64,000 bases of DNA, from the NCBI RefSeq assembly GCF_024139115.2, contig NC_085140.1:431953240-432017239 (forward strand), in the 5' to 3' direction. This document shows, one piece after another, positions 43,302 through 55,478 of this stretch. The DNA comes from Armigeres subalbatus. Lineage: Eukaryota; Arthropoda; Insecta; Diptera; Culicidae. Within the stretch, counting starts at the first letter, position 1. Each line of letters begins with the position of its first letter. The position numbers and the translations under genes are program-made. The notes under the pieces were generated by a model. The model was not told the DNA's origin, made no database searches, and saw only the letters and a list, made by a program, of their open reading frames with translations.

Positions 43302-44858
43302 CATAGGCGTAACTAGAGTCTCGGTCTAGGGGGGGCCATGGCACCAGCTGTTGGGATGTAATTTTCAAAGGCGATTTAAAGCACTGTGCGCATGGATTGC
43401 AATAGAAATTGTTTGACTAAGTTTATCGCTCATTCGTCCTAGAACTAACATAAAAAAATCGCGAATAATACAATTGATTTCCAATGATGCTGTGATTGCT
43501 TCAAAACGCTGTGTCTGTGTCAACTTGCCTTCTCCATGTTACTAAATGTGGATAAGTGGGTAATCTAAGATTCAAGAATCTTCTTCTAACTATCTATAAA
43601 TGAAATTCGATATGAGTATATTTCTGAAAGTTTTCAAGCATTTCCATGATTACTTAATGCATAAATATCTCGATTTTTTTGAAACTTGAAATTTTTGAAA
43701 CTCTTTAGATGTGGAATAAATTCCATGAAATGCTATGCTATGTGCTGAAATAGTTAAGTACCGATGAACACAAATTTTGAATTCTAAAGTATTTTTATTA
43801 GTCATAAATTCCATGAGTCATAAAATTATGAGTCATAAATCCAATTCCAGAATATCATAGGGTTTTTGTTGTTGCTGACGTCAGGAAAAGGATTTATTAT
43901 GGTTTTCTGAATAGGTGAGAGATTTCTCTGCAAAAATCAAAGAGACTTGAGAAGCAACCAAATCGATCTGAATTGTGCTGCAAAAGAAATGTTTTCTGAT
44001 ACGAACTGGTTTCTAAATCTATTTTTTTTTATCCTAAAAACAAATTCTAACTAAAGCAGGCACAAAAGAGTTTTCCGATGATCCTTATGAAATCGCCAAA
44101 AAAATAAATGGAACAAGATCTTTTGAGGATTATAAAAATATTTCTTTAATGCAATCTCTGTTGTGAGTGCGAAGGTTGCCTAAGTTTTGTCCTAATACTT
44201 TCAATGGAATCCGTTGTTGATTTTCCTGTCATTGTAACAAAGATTCTTAAGTTTTATAATTTTATATCTTTCTGTGCCAGAATTATATAGCGAGAGCAAA
44301 AAGCTCCATAGGAATTTGATCAACTGTTTTGCGGCATACCTTGCGATTAACTCGAAGATTTTCGAAAGAATGGTCGTTCGAAATTTCATTGACCGGATTT
44401 GTGTACATGTGCTCATTTTGATGTAGTTGCTTCAGTCTTTTTTGAAGCGGATGGTAGTAGTTTAATAGAACAGAAATATTTATATCTTAATACAATTATG
44501 TTTTTATGTTTCTGCGACCAGGATACTAGTCAAACAAATGCAGAACAATTTTTATTTATTTTAAGCTAGCAACTGAATTAGAAGCGGCATTGATTTTAGC
44601 TTAAAAATCGAGAAAATGTTCCCGGGGGTCCAACTTAAATATTTCGATGCTTTGTTGAACAAATGGTCATAGATGTGATAACGCAACAAAAAACATGTTT
44701 ATAGAATTCATAATCAAAATTAAGAAATATGTAGGAAATATGTAAATGAAATAAAAACTGACTAAGTTGGAATTACTTTTCAAAATTTTCTGGGGGGGGG
44801 GCACAAGTAGGTCTGGAGGGGGCCAGGCCCCCCCGGCCCCCCCTTATTTACGCCAATG
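43302..44858. mobile_element. hAT-like TIR element with G-tracts at the ends
   Basis: The left end CATAGGCGTAACTAG and right end TTTACGCCAATG are inverted, each followed inwards by a G- or C-rich tract (CTAGGGGGGGCC and GGCCCCCCCTTA). CATAACAA is duplicated exactly at 43294-43301 and 44859-44866. Length 1,557 bp. No transposase frame was recognised and the AT-rich interior shows only short open frames. The 8-bp duplication suggests hAT. Confidence 0.85.
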
Positions 44859-44866
44859 CATAACAA

Positions 44867-45868
44867 CCAAACGTTAGTCCGAACCTTGACTGCTGCTGCC
44901 CGACAGTCACTCCATGATTTTCTGCTGAGTCGCCACTATCTAGAATACATTTTCAGTACAGCCACTGATGTCCCGGGACCGCAACCGGCTTCTAATAAAA
45001 TGTTGATTTTGAAATGGTTAAATTTTCTTTTCACAATGCGCCACTAACAGCAACCAAACGTGGCTCCAAACATTGCGTGGAAATTTCTCTTGAGTGCTGC
45101 CGCTGTTGTTGATGGCCTCTCTATGATCCGACTGCTTCTAGAGGCGACATCGTTGCAACAGTACTGTGCGGCCCTAGTGTTCACTCTCTGAGAAATCTTG
45201 ATTGAACTAAAGGGTAAGAGGCCAGCCCGTATTATTGCACGATTTTGATGTCTGTGCTTGCGATGCACATACGGGATTGGTAGGTTTACTGATTTTCCGA
45301 CCAGGGCCTGACAAAATTCAATTTTGCTACATTTTAGCGCTTTTAACTCTTAGTTTTTAATAGTTGGGCACAATCTTGAAGAGTTCGTCGATCGATTGAT
45401 ACCAAAATCTCCGATACATTATCTATTACTTTCTGACCAGTTTTTGAGACGCACAGATAGAAGAATCCAATGAAATTTACGCTAAAGATCATGCACATAA
45501 ATGGAACGCCATTGTTAGCTTAATTCCACGCGTGGTATAGCCTAAATGTATATAATACTTGATGTGAATCGTTAATATTGCTTACAAGTTGTAAGCAAAC
45601 TTGTTAGGAAGAGGTCCATTTTCGCGTAGAATAATGTAAATTTCCGCATCTCAAGTTTTATGCGCTGTTTACTTTTCATTATTTTTTTTCTGTGCGGTCT
45701 CAAATTTAAATCTGCGGAATCTTCCCGAAAGACATAGTTCTACGTCATAAATGTCTAAAAAGTTGTGTTGGAAAATATATATTTTTAATACACGTGGATT
45801 TCCGTGAATTTGAAGATATTATCGTTTTTTTATAATTATTAGCTACTAGAATTAAATATATTTTTCCT
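44867..45868. other. No gene recognised
   Basis: 44867-45290 has moderate GC content with small overlapping frames. CAGGGCCTGACAA at 45303-45315 resembles a hAT end but lacks a partner. The rest is AT-rich. Confidence 0.3.
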
Positions 45869-45879
45869 TAACGCGGCTT

Positions 45880-46169
45880 CTTATTCATTGGCATTACATT
45901 CCCCACTGGAATATTGCGCCTCGCAGCTTAGTGTTCATTAAGCACTTCCACAGTTATTAACTGCGAGGTGTTTAAGCCAAGTTTCCATTTCTGCATTCGT
46001 ATATCATGAGGCTAACACGATGATACTTTTATGCCCAGGGAAGTCGAGGCAATTTCCAATCCGAAAATTGTCTTGACTGGCACCGGGAATCTAACACAGC
46101 CACCCTCAGCATGGTCTTGCTTTGTAGCCGCGCATCTTACCGCACGGCTAAGGAGGGCCCCAAACGGCC
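45880..46169 (-). mobile_element. tRNA-derived SINE, Feilai-like, copy 2
   Basis: Same family as 38611-38897, same orientation. TAACGCGGCTT is exactly duplicated at 45869-45879 and 46170-46180, giving an 11-bp target-site duplication and firm boundaries. The B-box region carries substitutions (GTGTTAGATTCCC for GGGTTCGATTCCC). Confidence 0.85.
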
Positions 46170-46180
46170 TAACGCGGCTT

Positions 46181-49100
46181 TTTTACACATTTTACACATA
46201 AGCCGAGTTTCTGAACTTTTATCTGGTAAAATTATTCAAAATTTTGTCGAACTTTAAATCAGTAATAGGAAAAGTTTTTACTTCATTCATGAAAATGAAA
46301 TTCATTTTGTAGCTTTTTCCTAGTTAGAAAATTTGCATGTTTTATAACTTTTTAAAAACGAGAAGAGCCTGCCTTGGGCTGAAAGTCTCGCTAGTAAAGA
46401 CAAAAAAAGACTTTTTTGAAAAAAATATTATTTTCATCAAAATACCCAAAAGTTTCAGCAAAATTTCTCTTCATCTCAAGATTATTTTTTCTTGTTGCCT
46501 ACCGACAGTATTTATTTTATTTGATGTGTAGTATGTAATACCCATCCGATATTAGAACTTACAGCGACATAAAATTTATGAGGTGTCTTATAGTAGCCGC
46601 TTGTCAAATGGATATATTTATTATTTTACATGAGAATGCAATGTAAAATACTCCGATTCGCTTAATCAATGCATTTATCCGAAAATAAATTTCAACTTCA
46701 GTTTCCACGTACCATTTACGATTCAGCCCAAAAAGTCCCTCAACATACCAACAGGATTCTAAAAATAGCGATGATATCATCTTTCCATCCGACCTTCAGA
46801 CAACCAGGCGAAATTCCCTCGATTGCTGCTTTTAGTGCCGGATTGTACCAGCCAGCAGCGCCGAGTTTCCACGCCTTTCCTAGAAATGATTCCCCCAGAC
46901 GACGATCCCGACGACGACGACGGTGACGGTGATAAGAGCGCTCCTGCTTCGCAATGAAAAAGGGTGCCTGACATCCGTCGTATTAGCGTGTGTGCGTGCG
47001 TGTCTGTCTCCCGAGTCCCGATGAGGAATAGGAAGGAAGTAAAGGTTGCCCCAAGACACAGGCCATGCGAGGAACATATTGGCTGTTGCTGTCTGAGCCT
47101 TCGAATGGTTTCTATCGCTGCAGAAGGATGGGAAACGAACTGGCGTCGTCGTAGGCGTTCTACAAGGAAGAGTTTTTGTCTCTCATATTTTATCCATTAC
47201 TTTACCGGGATGTAATCCGGACCATTTTCGCCATTTTTTGAAGGGTTGGGGATGCTCCCCGGGGCGTTTGAGGATGCTTGAGTCTGTTGTACGCCGAGGG
47301 GCGTGAAAGGCTAAAGCTCCAATAATGATTTCCAGAGGGGATTGTCCCTTATCCGGATAGACAAGAGCACCGGAGTTGTCTCTGAATACATAATCTTCGT
47401 ATGTCTTACTAGATTGGAATGCTCAAGTGTTGTATATAGTTGTTCATTGCTTCATAGAGTTTATTGAAAAGGATGCTATTCTGGAAAAATAGTCTGACGG
47501 ATCCAATAGATTGATTTTAATTATTGGTACGACTGCTCTATTTGATTAAATTTTCTGGATACTGGTCACAAAGTGCTTTTATAAATACTTGTTGCCTTAT
47601 TCCAATCAAATTAAGCCTCTAACTGTCTATGCAAAATGGTTTCCAAATGTCTTCGAAAATTCGGCAAATCAGTTTACCATTTGTTTCTCATATAAGCCTT
47701 TTTTCCCATCAAACTCATATAAATAAAATAAAAATCTGGATAACAAAAAATACAAGCTCAAAACTTTTCATTCCTTTGTTCTTGATAAGATAAATATGAA
47801 AGCAACGAGATTAAGAATAAGAACCTCATCAAAGTATGATGTTTTTATTTTGCACTTATAGTTGTTGCAAAGATATAATATAAAGTTGAATGTCTTAATA
47901 TGTTTGGTATTGTGTATCCTTTTTATCTTTAAAATCGATAAGCGTGACTGGGTTATAAATAAGTACAGATAAAAAACAACTGCATGTTAAAAAGTATTGT
48001 TTTTACGAGTAAATAGGCTGAATGTAAGTCTAAGATAGCGAGTCTCCAATACTTTTTGTGCGCCTACGATGTAAGTTCGTCTTACTGAGATAATTGGTAC
48101 ATGTTATTCGACCCGATAATTTTTGAGTGACCTTAAAGCTCTTCGGTATGTTTTGGTGAAGGAAAATAGTCCAGTATAAATAATATCCCGGCTGGTACTT
48201 GTTCACCCATTCGACCAGACATGGGTCGACGCGTTGGTACACAAACAACAGCAGAATAAACAAACTGCAAACCATTTTGTATATGTCTACTTGTTGTCGT
48301 CGTAGCCAGCGACATCACAATCATCGGCAGCGTTGTCCTTGCTTGGTTGCATCCAAACTGAATCGAAGTGATATTACATACTCATCCCATAATGCTGTTA
48401 TCGTTGGCATCATATCATTGTGTTCTATCTACATCGTTTGCAGTCTTCTCTATCCATTGGCTCTTTCATCACTGCTCCGTTGCTAGACACATATGTAATG
48501 TAGCCGAGAAGGACGTAGCCCTTACTGGGAGGACATCGTGAGGAAAAGCGTCTTGATTTATATGACTGTTTACCCCCCGGAAAATTTTCGTAAGTTTTAT
48601 CTGGTGTGAAAGGAATGTGTTCTAAACACTTGCCATGTCGATAAATGGAGCCTTTGTGATTCCCTCACTCATATACCTACAGTGAGATCATTTTTTCCTC
48701 TTCATGCACAACGTGATGGAATGGAGCATACCACACATACAAGGTCTTTGTGCTAACGCGGACAAGGATGCCTTAATTACCAACCTCAAACAGAAGTGTC
48801 GTAGCACCTTTCGTAAACTCCGGTTAATGACACTCTTGCACATGCGTTTTAATTAGAAGCGGTACAAAATGTGATGCGTGAAATATCGCAGTTTTCACAA
48901 TATTATAATATTAGATGAATCTTTGTCTGGATATTTGGCCCTCAGTTTTTTTTGCAAATGATGGTGATGTGCATAATAACCATTGACAAAAACGTGAAAA
49001 TTTGTAATTTAATTATCGGAAATCAACTTCTTGATTTCCATGAAGAATCTTTGATAATTAAGAAGTGAACAAAAATATTCATAAGCTTACAAAATCTAAT

Positions 49101-50959
49101 AAAAGAAATGAAACCGACATCCAAATTTATTCAGAGCAAAGTAAAAGTGAATTAGAAATCAAAAACTGCCGCTACACGTGTGAGCAACTCACAAAAGCCC
49201 ATTCCTAAGCGTACGTAAACGACTGCCTTTTAACAGTCGTAAAATTTTGCGAGCCTATTTCCGCTAACACTGCCCTGATATACCCCTTCAAATTCGGCCC
49301 ATCGTTAAAGGTTCACCGTACTTAATTGTACCAATCTCTAGCGTTGAAATTGAAACACACGGCGCAACCAGTCAGAAACAAAAAAGCCACAGCAAGGAGC
49401 ACGGAGGGCACGGAGCCCCATCATAAACTAAATGAAAGTCATGTGATAAAAATACGAAAAACTGTATCGCCCCGGCAACCCTCCGACTAGGCGGCCCAAC
49501 CGCAACCACCCATCACCGTCATATGGCGAAAAATGACTAACGAGTCGGGAGTGGATAATTATAGAAAAACACCCGACAACGACACGCTGGCGACGACGGA
49601 GACGGCGGCAGCGGCGCGGCGTGATCTCCTTTTTTTGCGCCGAGACGCTGTCTAGGGAATGGCGACGTAGGGATCGCTGCTGATAACGTCAGTCGGCAAG
49701 ACAGCAGCACCACCAGCAGCAGCAGCAACAGCGGGATTATACCAATTTACTAGCCTATATTTTGCACAGACTTGGATAAGTGGCCAGGGAGCGGGAGTGG
49801 GAGCAACGAACGGAACATTCAGCGAACATTAATTATAATTAAGATAAAAAGTGAGGCGATGAGTGAATATTTCTGTTTTTTCGTAGTTCTGTTGAAGTCA
49901 GATAAATGGATTTCATTTTATTTCGATACAACCGTGCTGGTGACGATGCTGAAGCGTTGTTAAGAATGCATGTGGTACAACACGGGGGAAATTCTGATAC
50001 AAGAGCTTAATCAAAGAAATGAGGGCATTCTTTAAATTTAATAAGAGAGAGTGCATTTGGGAGCATAATACAAACAAAATGTTAAGAAAGACAAATTTTT
50101 ATTAGATGACTGATATTGAAATTCTCCAATATAGGCAAAATTGTGGAATGGCTCTAGAACTATGTGCTAATTTTTCGTCCTGTTTGATCTTTGCTTCTAG
50201 ATTCAGTTATAGACAAATTATTTTCTTTAGGACGAAATGAATATCGAAACACTATTGTTATTGTCTGATTTATCACTGCGGCGACAAGATGCCTTGTCTT
50301 GTCATATTAATAATTTTATATTGACGGTAGCATGACTAGTTCCGAAATTCAAGCCCCATCGGTGCCAACTTACTTAGCGGTCATGCAGACCTCGAGTGGT
50401 GCTTAGAACCGTTTTGAAATATTTCCATCCTGAGCAATTGCCCTCTACCACCTTGGGGTCGATGCTCACGTAGTGTCACTTGCACGCAGCGTTGAACAAC
50501 CTGTCGTTATAAAGGATACGTCCAAAAGGTGCCCGATTTCTGTAGATTTCTGCTTAGTAAATTGTAATAAAAGAGATTTTAATATTAATTTAATCACAAA
50601 AATGCAGAAATGCAGAAATAAAAAAACGAATACTGTCGCGTCGTTCAGGGCTTCTTTTGACACTTTTTTTTGACGGATTCTTCAACTTTGAGTGACTGTA
50701 ACAGCTGTAAGGGTTACCGATTTCAGTAATTATTGAATATGTCGAATATGGACATGTAAAAAAGGTTTGTACAAAAAACTACCGCGATTGAATGAAAAAT
50801 AAAAATATTTTCCATATATCGGGTTAAAATAAGTTGCTACGTTTTACACACTTTATACAAATATTCATTCAATGAATTACTTTTGCAAAGTTTGCATTTC
50901 ATTCACCCAATTCCCAATTTTGGAGGCTTACACAGATGATAGAGCAAAGCAAATACATG
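46181..50959. other. Long stretch without recognised genes or TIR elements
   Basis: 46890-46935 has GACGACGACGACGGTGACGG-type repeats and 49690-49728 a (CAG)n-like run. 48140-48480 and 49400-49850 are GC-richer. Nothing with domain character was found on either strand. Candidate low-copy or intronic sequence. Confidence 0.3.
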
Positions 50960-50990
50960 CGCAAAACAAAGGCTGACCTTGATTTACAGA

Positions 50991-51742
50991 GCTTGAGCTT
51001 GAGCTTGAGCTTGATTGACTGCTCGTAGTTGCTACTCCATTATGACCAGATCAGCTGTTCTTGCACAGGGAACCAACAGATGTTTGCTTGGGACTAGCAC
51101 ACATCTTCAATGTACAAGTACTGATGATCTCATTTGTTAGGTCATACTGGCGCCTGCCACGTCAGAATGCAAGTCAATGTAGGGAAGGGGGAGGAAATGA
51201 TGATGCAATCACTCGCCCACTGCAAGCCGAATATACCTCTGCACTTGCCACGAGTTCATGCGGAATTTGTTTGAATTTCTGGGTTAGGTTGGATAGGCAG
51301 AGGTCCGTCTTGGTTAACGAGCTGCCAATAATGTGATAGATAGGAGAAGGTAACTGATGGAATTTCTAATTGGATGTAGGAAACGAGCTCTATAAGTTCA
51401 TTTCCAATTCTAGCAGATTACTGTTAGAATACTCAAATTGAAGGTATAGGAATAGTAATGGAAACGGTATGGAAGTCCATTTCCAGTTCTAGCGATTGCT
51501 AGAACATGAGAAATAAAGAGAAAGATACAAAGTAGGAGAATGGACCTGGGATTGAATTCACGACCTCCTGCGTATGAGGCAGAAGCAGTAGCCATATGAC
51601 TACCAAGCCCGCTTCGAAACAAGAGAGACCACGCACTGAACTGATTAATTTTATTACCGGCCGCGCAATGCAGAACACAATAATTCGGCCGACCGCGCGA
51701 TCGTTCTGCTGTCCGAAACATGAGAGATCACGCACTGAACTC
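50991..51742 (-). mobile_element. Chimeric hexamer-tailed retroposon with 31-bp target-site duplication (copy 3)
   Basis: The 31 bases at 50960-50990 recur at 51743-51773 with one mismatch. On the minus strand the order is: head (GAGTTCAGTGCGTG, CGATCGCGCGGTCGG, GGCCGGTAATAAAATTAATC), start of a second head unit (AGTTCAGTGCGTGGTCTCTC), tRNA-like module (GGCTACTGCTTCTGCCTC, AATTCAATCCC), unique middle, shared body (GGTATATTCGGC, GGAGTAGCAACTACGAGC) and tail (CTCAAG)n. No protein coding. Confidence 0.85.
51541..51611 (-). repeat. tRNA-like module inside copy 3
   Basis: On the minus strand TTGGTAGTCATATGGCTACT, CTTCTGCCTCATACGCAGG and AATTCAATCCCAGGTCC. It matches the head of copy 1 at 17640-17695. 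Here it lies downstream of the GC-rich head and not at the 5' end. Confidence 0.65.
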
Positions 51743-51773
51743 CGCAAAACAAAGGCTGACCTTGATTTATAGA

Positions 51774-52184
51774 TATCGAAAACAACATTTTACTAAGTAA
51801 AAGTTTCAGCAGTTGAAAAAAAAAAGTTTAAGATTGGCCCGTGAAGGTTTTTCTCGTTTTGATAAACAGTGGTAATCTAATTATATATTTTATGTTGCAA
51901 AATGTCATGATATGCTCATGAACAGAATTTATGTTTCAAAATATTGAAAAACTTAAGTGTACAAAGTAGCCCCGCACGACGGTACCGTTATTTAATGTTA
52001 CTTGACTATTGTTGCTGAGTTGTTGACTCATCTCGGTATCTGCATTTTAATTTTCCTGTTTAAATCATCTTTTTGACTCATTAATTGAAGAAAAAAAACG
52101 TGGCCGCAATTCATTGTTTTCAGGGACACTCAGTGGGGTCAGACATTGGCAGAGCTAAAAGTAGGTTTAGCATGATTATAATCA
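51774..52184. other. AT-rich spacer
   Basis: No gene or repeat partner seen. Confidence 0.3.
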
Positions 52185-52192
52185 TTGCACAT

Positions 52193-52432
52193 TAGGGTGG
52201 CTCTTACGTTTTTTGAGTTTTTTGATGAGCCGCCCTCTTGTTCGGTTCTATTTAATACCCTGATGCTCTGGACAAAATTTCAGCCAAATCGGTCAACGTT
52301 TGAGCGGTGCTAAACCCAAACGTTGACCGATTTGGCTGAAATTTTGTCCAGAGCATCAAATAGAACCGAATAAGAGGGCGGCCCATCAAAAAAATTGAAA
52401 AAGTTTTTCCCATACTAATTTGAGCCACCCTA
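52193..52432. mobile_element. Palindromic MITE, TAGGGTGGCTCA family, short form
   Basis: The ends TAGGGTGGCTC and GAGCCACCCTA are flanked by exact TTGCACAT duplications (52185-52192, 52433-52440). The 240-bp unit corresponds to the outer arms of 5170-5878 with the central ~470 bp missing, which leaves an almost perfect hairpin. Confidence 0.9.
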
Positions 52433-52654
52433 TTGCACATCATACTAATGAAAATATGTGTAAAATTCAATCGAATTTTCAAATTGTTTTTGCGCTTGGT
52501 ATGCATGAAAATAATGGATGATGATGATAAAAAGTACAAAAGATGATTCAAACAAACGGTTTAATTTTAATTTTAAATGCATCTCAATTCAAAACATTTT
52601 TGAACAAAAAAGATCAGTTGGCTGTTTATTGTTTTGTAAATCCTTTCTATTTAA

Positions 52655-53090
52655 ATTGTTTTTGATTTTCTAGTGCAACAAAGTTGTACCGAAAAGCTCC
52701 AAAAAAGAACTCAGCTAGACAAACTGAGGTGATGTCTGTATGTGTGTGTGTATGTGTACAAATTTTGTAGACGCACTTATTGAAACTTTGCATTACCCGA
52801 TTTACTCGCAACAAATTGTATTCGACGGGGAATACGGTTCCATTTGTTTGCAATTGAAAATTGGCCCGATCGGACATTGCACTTCGGTATTATTCAAATT
52901 AAAAAAAAAATAAAATAAGTATGGTGGCAATGCATTTTAATTAATGCTAAAATATACAAAATGATAGATAAAAATCGATCTCTTCTCCTAAAGTGTTTTT
53001 TTTAACTTTTCTAATGGGTTTTTTTCAATACATTTTATGATGCACGAGAAAGGCATCATTGCCGCTTGGTGGATTAATCTGGTTTTTTAC
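52655..53090 (+). repeat. Dispersed repeat, longest copy
   Basis: Starts near TTTTCTAGTGCAACAAAGTTG, has GAGGTGATGTCTGTATGTGT, TTCGACGGGGAATACGG, GAAAATTGGCCCGATCGG, CCTAAAGTG and ends near CACGAGAAAGGCATCATTGC. Parts match 8935-9090 and 25715-26005. The order here probably reflects the parent element. Confidence 0.6.
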
Positions 53091-53343
53091 CAAACAACTT
53101 TCATTTGAAACTACTCAGCTTGATGCATATGATTTTAGCTGGGTAGTGGAACAGGTGTACCAAAAGCCCAGAAAACGCTCCTGGCCCAAAATTCTATCCC
53201 AGTTGCATTCGGTAGGCGGTCCAATATCCATCTTGTCCAAGTTTTTTCATGCCATTTGGCTGGTTCTTCCGACCCCCTGCCCAAGGGGCTGGATATGGTT
53301 AATGCCGCATCGGCTATATTCGGGAGATATGAAGCGCCTAACG

Positions 53344-53519
53344 TAATGTGACCAGCAAGCGTCCTGCGAAACGCGGGACGCCTATCTGGATTGCGCCTCT
53401 GGCTCATGAATGGATCCTTCAAAAGTGCATGGCCCAAAAAAATTGGAAAAATGTTTGTAAAGCTGTATGAATTGTAATAAATTTGTAAAACGAAGTTGAA
53501 CGGACGTCTGGTCACATTA
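53344..53519. mobile_element. 176-bp MITE with TAATGTGACCAG ends
   Basis: The left end TAATGTGACCAG and the right end CTGGTCACATTA are exact inverted repeats. The flanks GCCTAACG (53336-53343) and GCTTAACG (53520-53527) form an 8-bp duplication with one mismatch. No coding capacity. Confidence 0.8.
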
Positions 53520-53527
53520 GCTTAACG

Positions 53528-54406
53528 AAATCCTACTCCTTCGCTTCGGAGCGGAGTTTGCAGTACGAACAGTTCATCGAGCGCAGTAACTTGATTGTTC
53601 TGCTATAACTGCAAATCAACTGATAACGATGTCAGTTTATTTTCTGTAAATACAACAGGGTTTGTACCTTTCCTTTCGATGAGACGAAAACATGCAGTTT
53701 TCGAGTCGAAAGAAAATCTTTTTCCGCATTTTTCACACACCACACCACAACACTAGAATGAATCTGGAAAATGAACGAAAACCATGCCAACTGATGAAAT
53801 TCTTGTTCTGCTTTATTATTCAATAAAAAATATCACTCGAAAAATCACAAAACATTTTCGAATTCTATACATTTTTATGGACGATGGGACTACCACCAGC
53901 AGGACTAATTGCCGTCGACGGGCCGCCATCTATGGATGTTATCCCCCATTTTTGCAATTTTTGGGGAAGGAAGGGCAATATGCCCTAGCTAAGCAAAGAC
54001 TGCTTTAATGTCTTAGATATAACGATTTTCATAGGTATTGTACCTCATGCAACAGTTAAATAATATAGCTAGCTGATGGCATTTTAAAATTGTAAAAAAT
54101 CTCGCCAAAATGTTAGATGATTCATCAAAATGTGAAAAATTTCGGTTTTTCTAACCTTCTTATCTTTTATTTTGACACTTTTTTTGCCAAACCTTCATAA
54201 TTTTTGGTCTAGTTTTATTACGGCCATGACAAATACGGTAAATATGATGGAATACCCATGCCCCGGGGGGCGTTTTGAGGCTCTACTAAAATTATTCTTA
54301 TCAGGATAAGGCCGATAGGTGAAGAGGCCCCAAAACGCACATTTTGAAGAAACAGCATTACTTCTGGGGGATAGGCAATACTTAATGTACTCGCTCATTC
54401 ACGCTC
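53528..54406. other. No gene recognised
   Basis: An imperfect inverted pair near 54265-54285 (GGGGCGTTTTGAGGCTC) and 54325-54342 (GAGGCCCCAAAACGCAC) may be a small decayed hairpin element. Otherwise AT-rich. Confidence 0.35.
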
Positions 54407-55361
54407 ACACAGGTACTCATCCCGTATGAGACTTACTTGGGTGCTCTCTCTAACACACCCTCTGACACACCCTAACACTCTTTCTGGACTAGAGATGGGC
54501 GTTCAGATCTGGAACCGTTAAAAAGATCCGGATCTCTGAAGTGAGTGAATGATTCGTGGATAATTTTTTTAAAGATCCGGTTCACCAGTTCAGCAAATTA
54601 TTTGACCATTTGTATAGTGGATTTACTTGACCAATGGATTCGAAGGTCGGTTCACTTGCCTGTTTCAAACGTTCCCTTTTGCAGCAAGGTTTGCCAATCT
54701 CAATAAATGTTTGGTAGATTACCTTGTTTTTTGCTCGATGTCAAAACATCGGAAAAAGAAAGAGAAGTCCGAGGGAAACAGCAAAAAGCACGTGGCAGAC
54801 TGGTGACTTTTGACAGATTTTGCTATGAAAACGGGTGTGAAGGTGAAAACGGCGATTTCAACGACTGTTCAAGGAGCGACTATTTCGAACGGTCGGTTCC
54901 AATAGGGAAATCCACGTACAATATGTAAATGACAAAATGAAAAGTTCATTGTTTGTATTCCATACGCTTGTAAACAAGAAAGGGTGAAGATATTTTCAAT
55001 ACGGTTCAAAAGTGTTAGCCTGAATGACTAACGCTTCATTATTTCACATTCTCCTTGCATTATGTTCTAGGGATCCGATCCGGTTGAATGATCCGGATCC
55101 ATAGACTGAATGATCCAGATCTGATCCGTTCATCAAAGTGATCCGTTTTGCCCATCTCTATTTCTGACGCACCATATGAGTCTAACTTGGGTGCTCACCC
55201 TACCACCTGATTCACGCTCTAGCATACAAATCTGAGACTTATTTGGGTGCTCACTCTAGCACACCCTGCCACTCCTCCTGACACACGCTCTGACACACCA
55301 TTTGGGACTTACTTAGGTTCTCACTTCTGACATGCCATGCGAGTCTGACTTGAGTGCTCAC
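54407..55361 (+). repeat. GACTTACTTGGGTGCTCAC minisatellite, split by a MITE
   Basis: Units of about 60-90 bp contain GAGACTTACTTGGGTGCTCAC followed by CTCTAACACACCCTCTGACA. At least five occur (54428, 55182, 55245, 55305, 55350), with the block 54490-55160 inserted between the first and second. Confidence 0.7.
54490..55160. mobile_element. hAT-type MITE, TAGAGATGGGC family
   Basis: The ends TAGAGATGGGC and GCCCATCTCTA are inverted. Subterminal GATCCGGATC-like motifs are repeated at both ends (54525-54592, 55078-55145). The flanks TTTCTGGAC and TTTCTGAC form an 8-bp-type duplication with a one-base indel. Length 671 bp. A 73-residue frame inside has no recognisable domain. Confidence 0.8.
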
Positions 55362-55478
55362 TAGAGTGATTCAAATTTTGACTTTTTTGCCCCCCGATGC
55401 TTAAACGATTGCATTTGCCTTTTTAATGGTCCTCCTAAATTTTTAGCTAATTTGGATGTAATTTGACTGTGCACACGT
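55362..55478 (+). mobile_element. Truncated TAGAGTGATTCAAATTTTG MITE
   Basis: Matches the left ~115 bp of the 58180-58827 element (TAGAGTGATTCAAATTTTGA, GCTTAAACGATTG, TTAGCTAATTTGGATG). It ends where R1-type sequence begins. No right end was found. Confidence 0.7.

Noticed and set aside
45300..45320. hAT element starting CAGGGCCTGACAA
   Set aside because: No inverted partner or target duplication within several kb.
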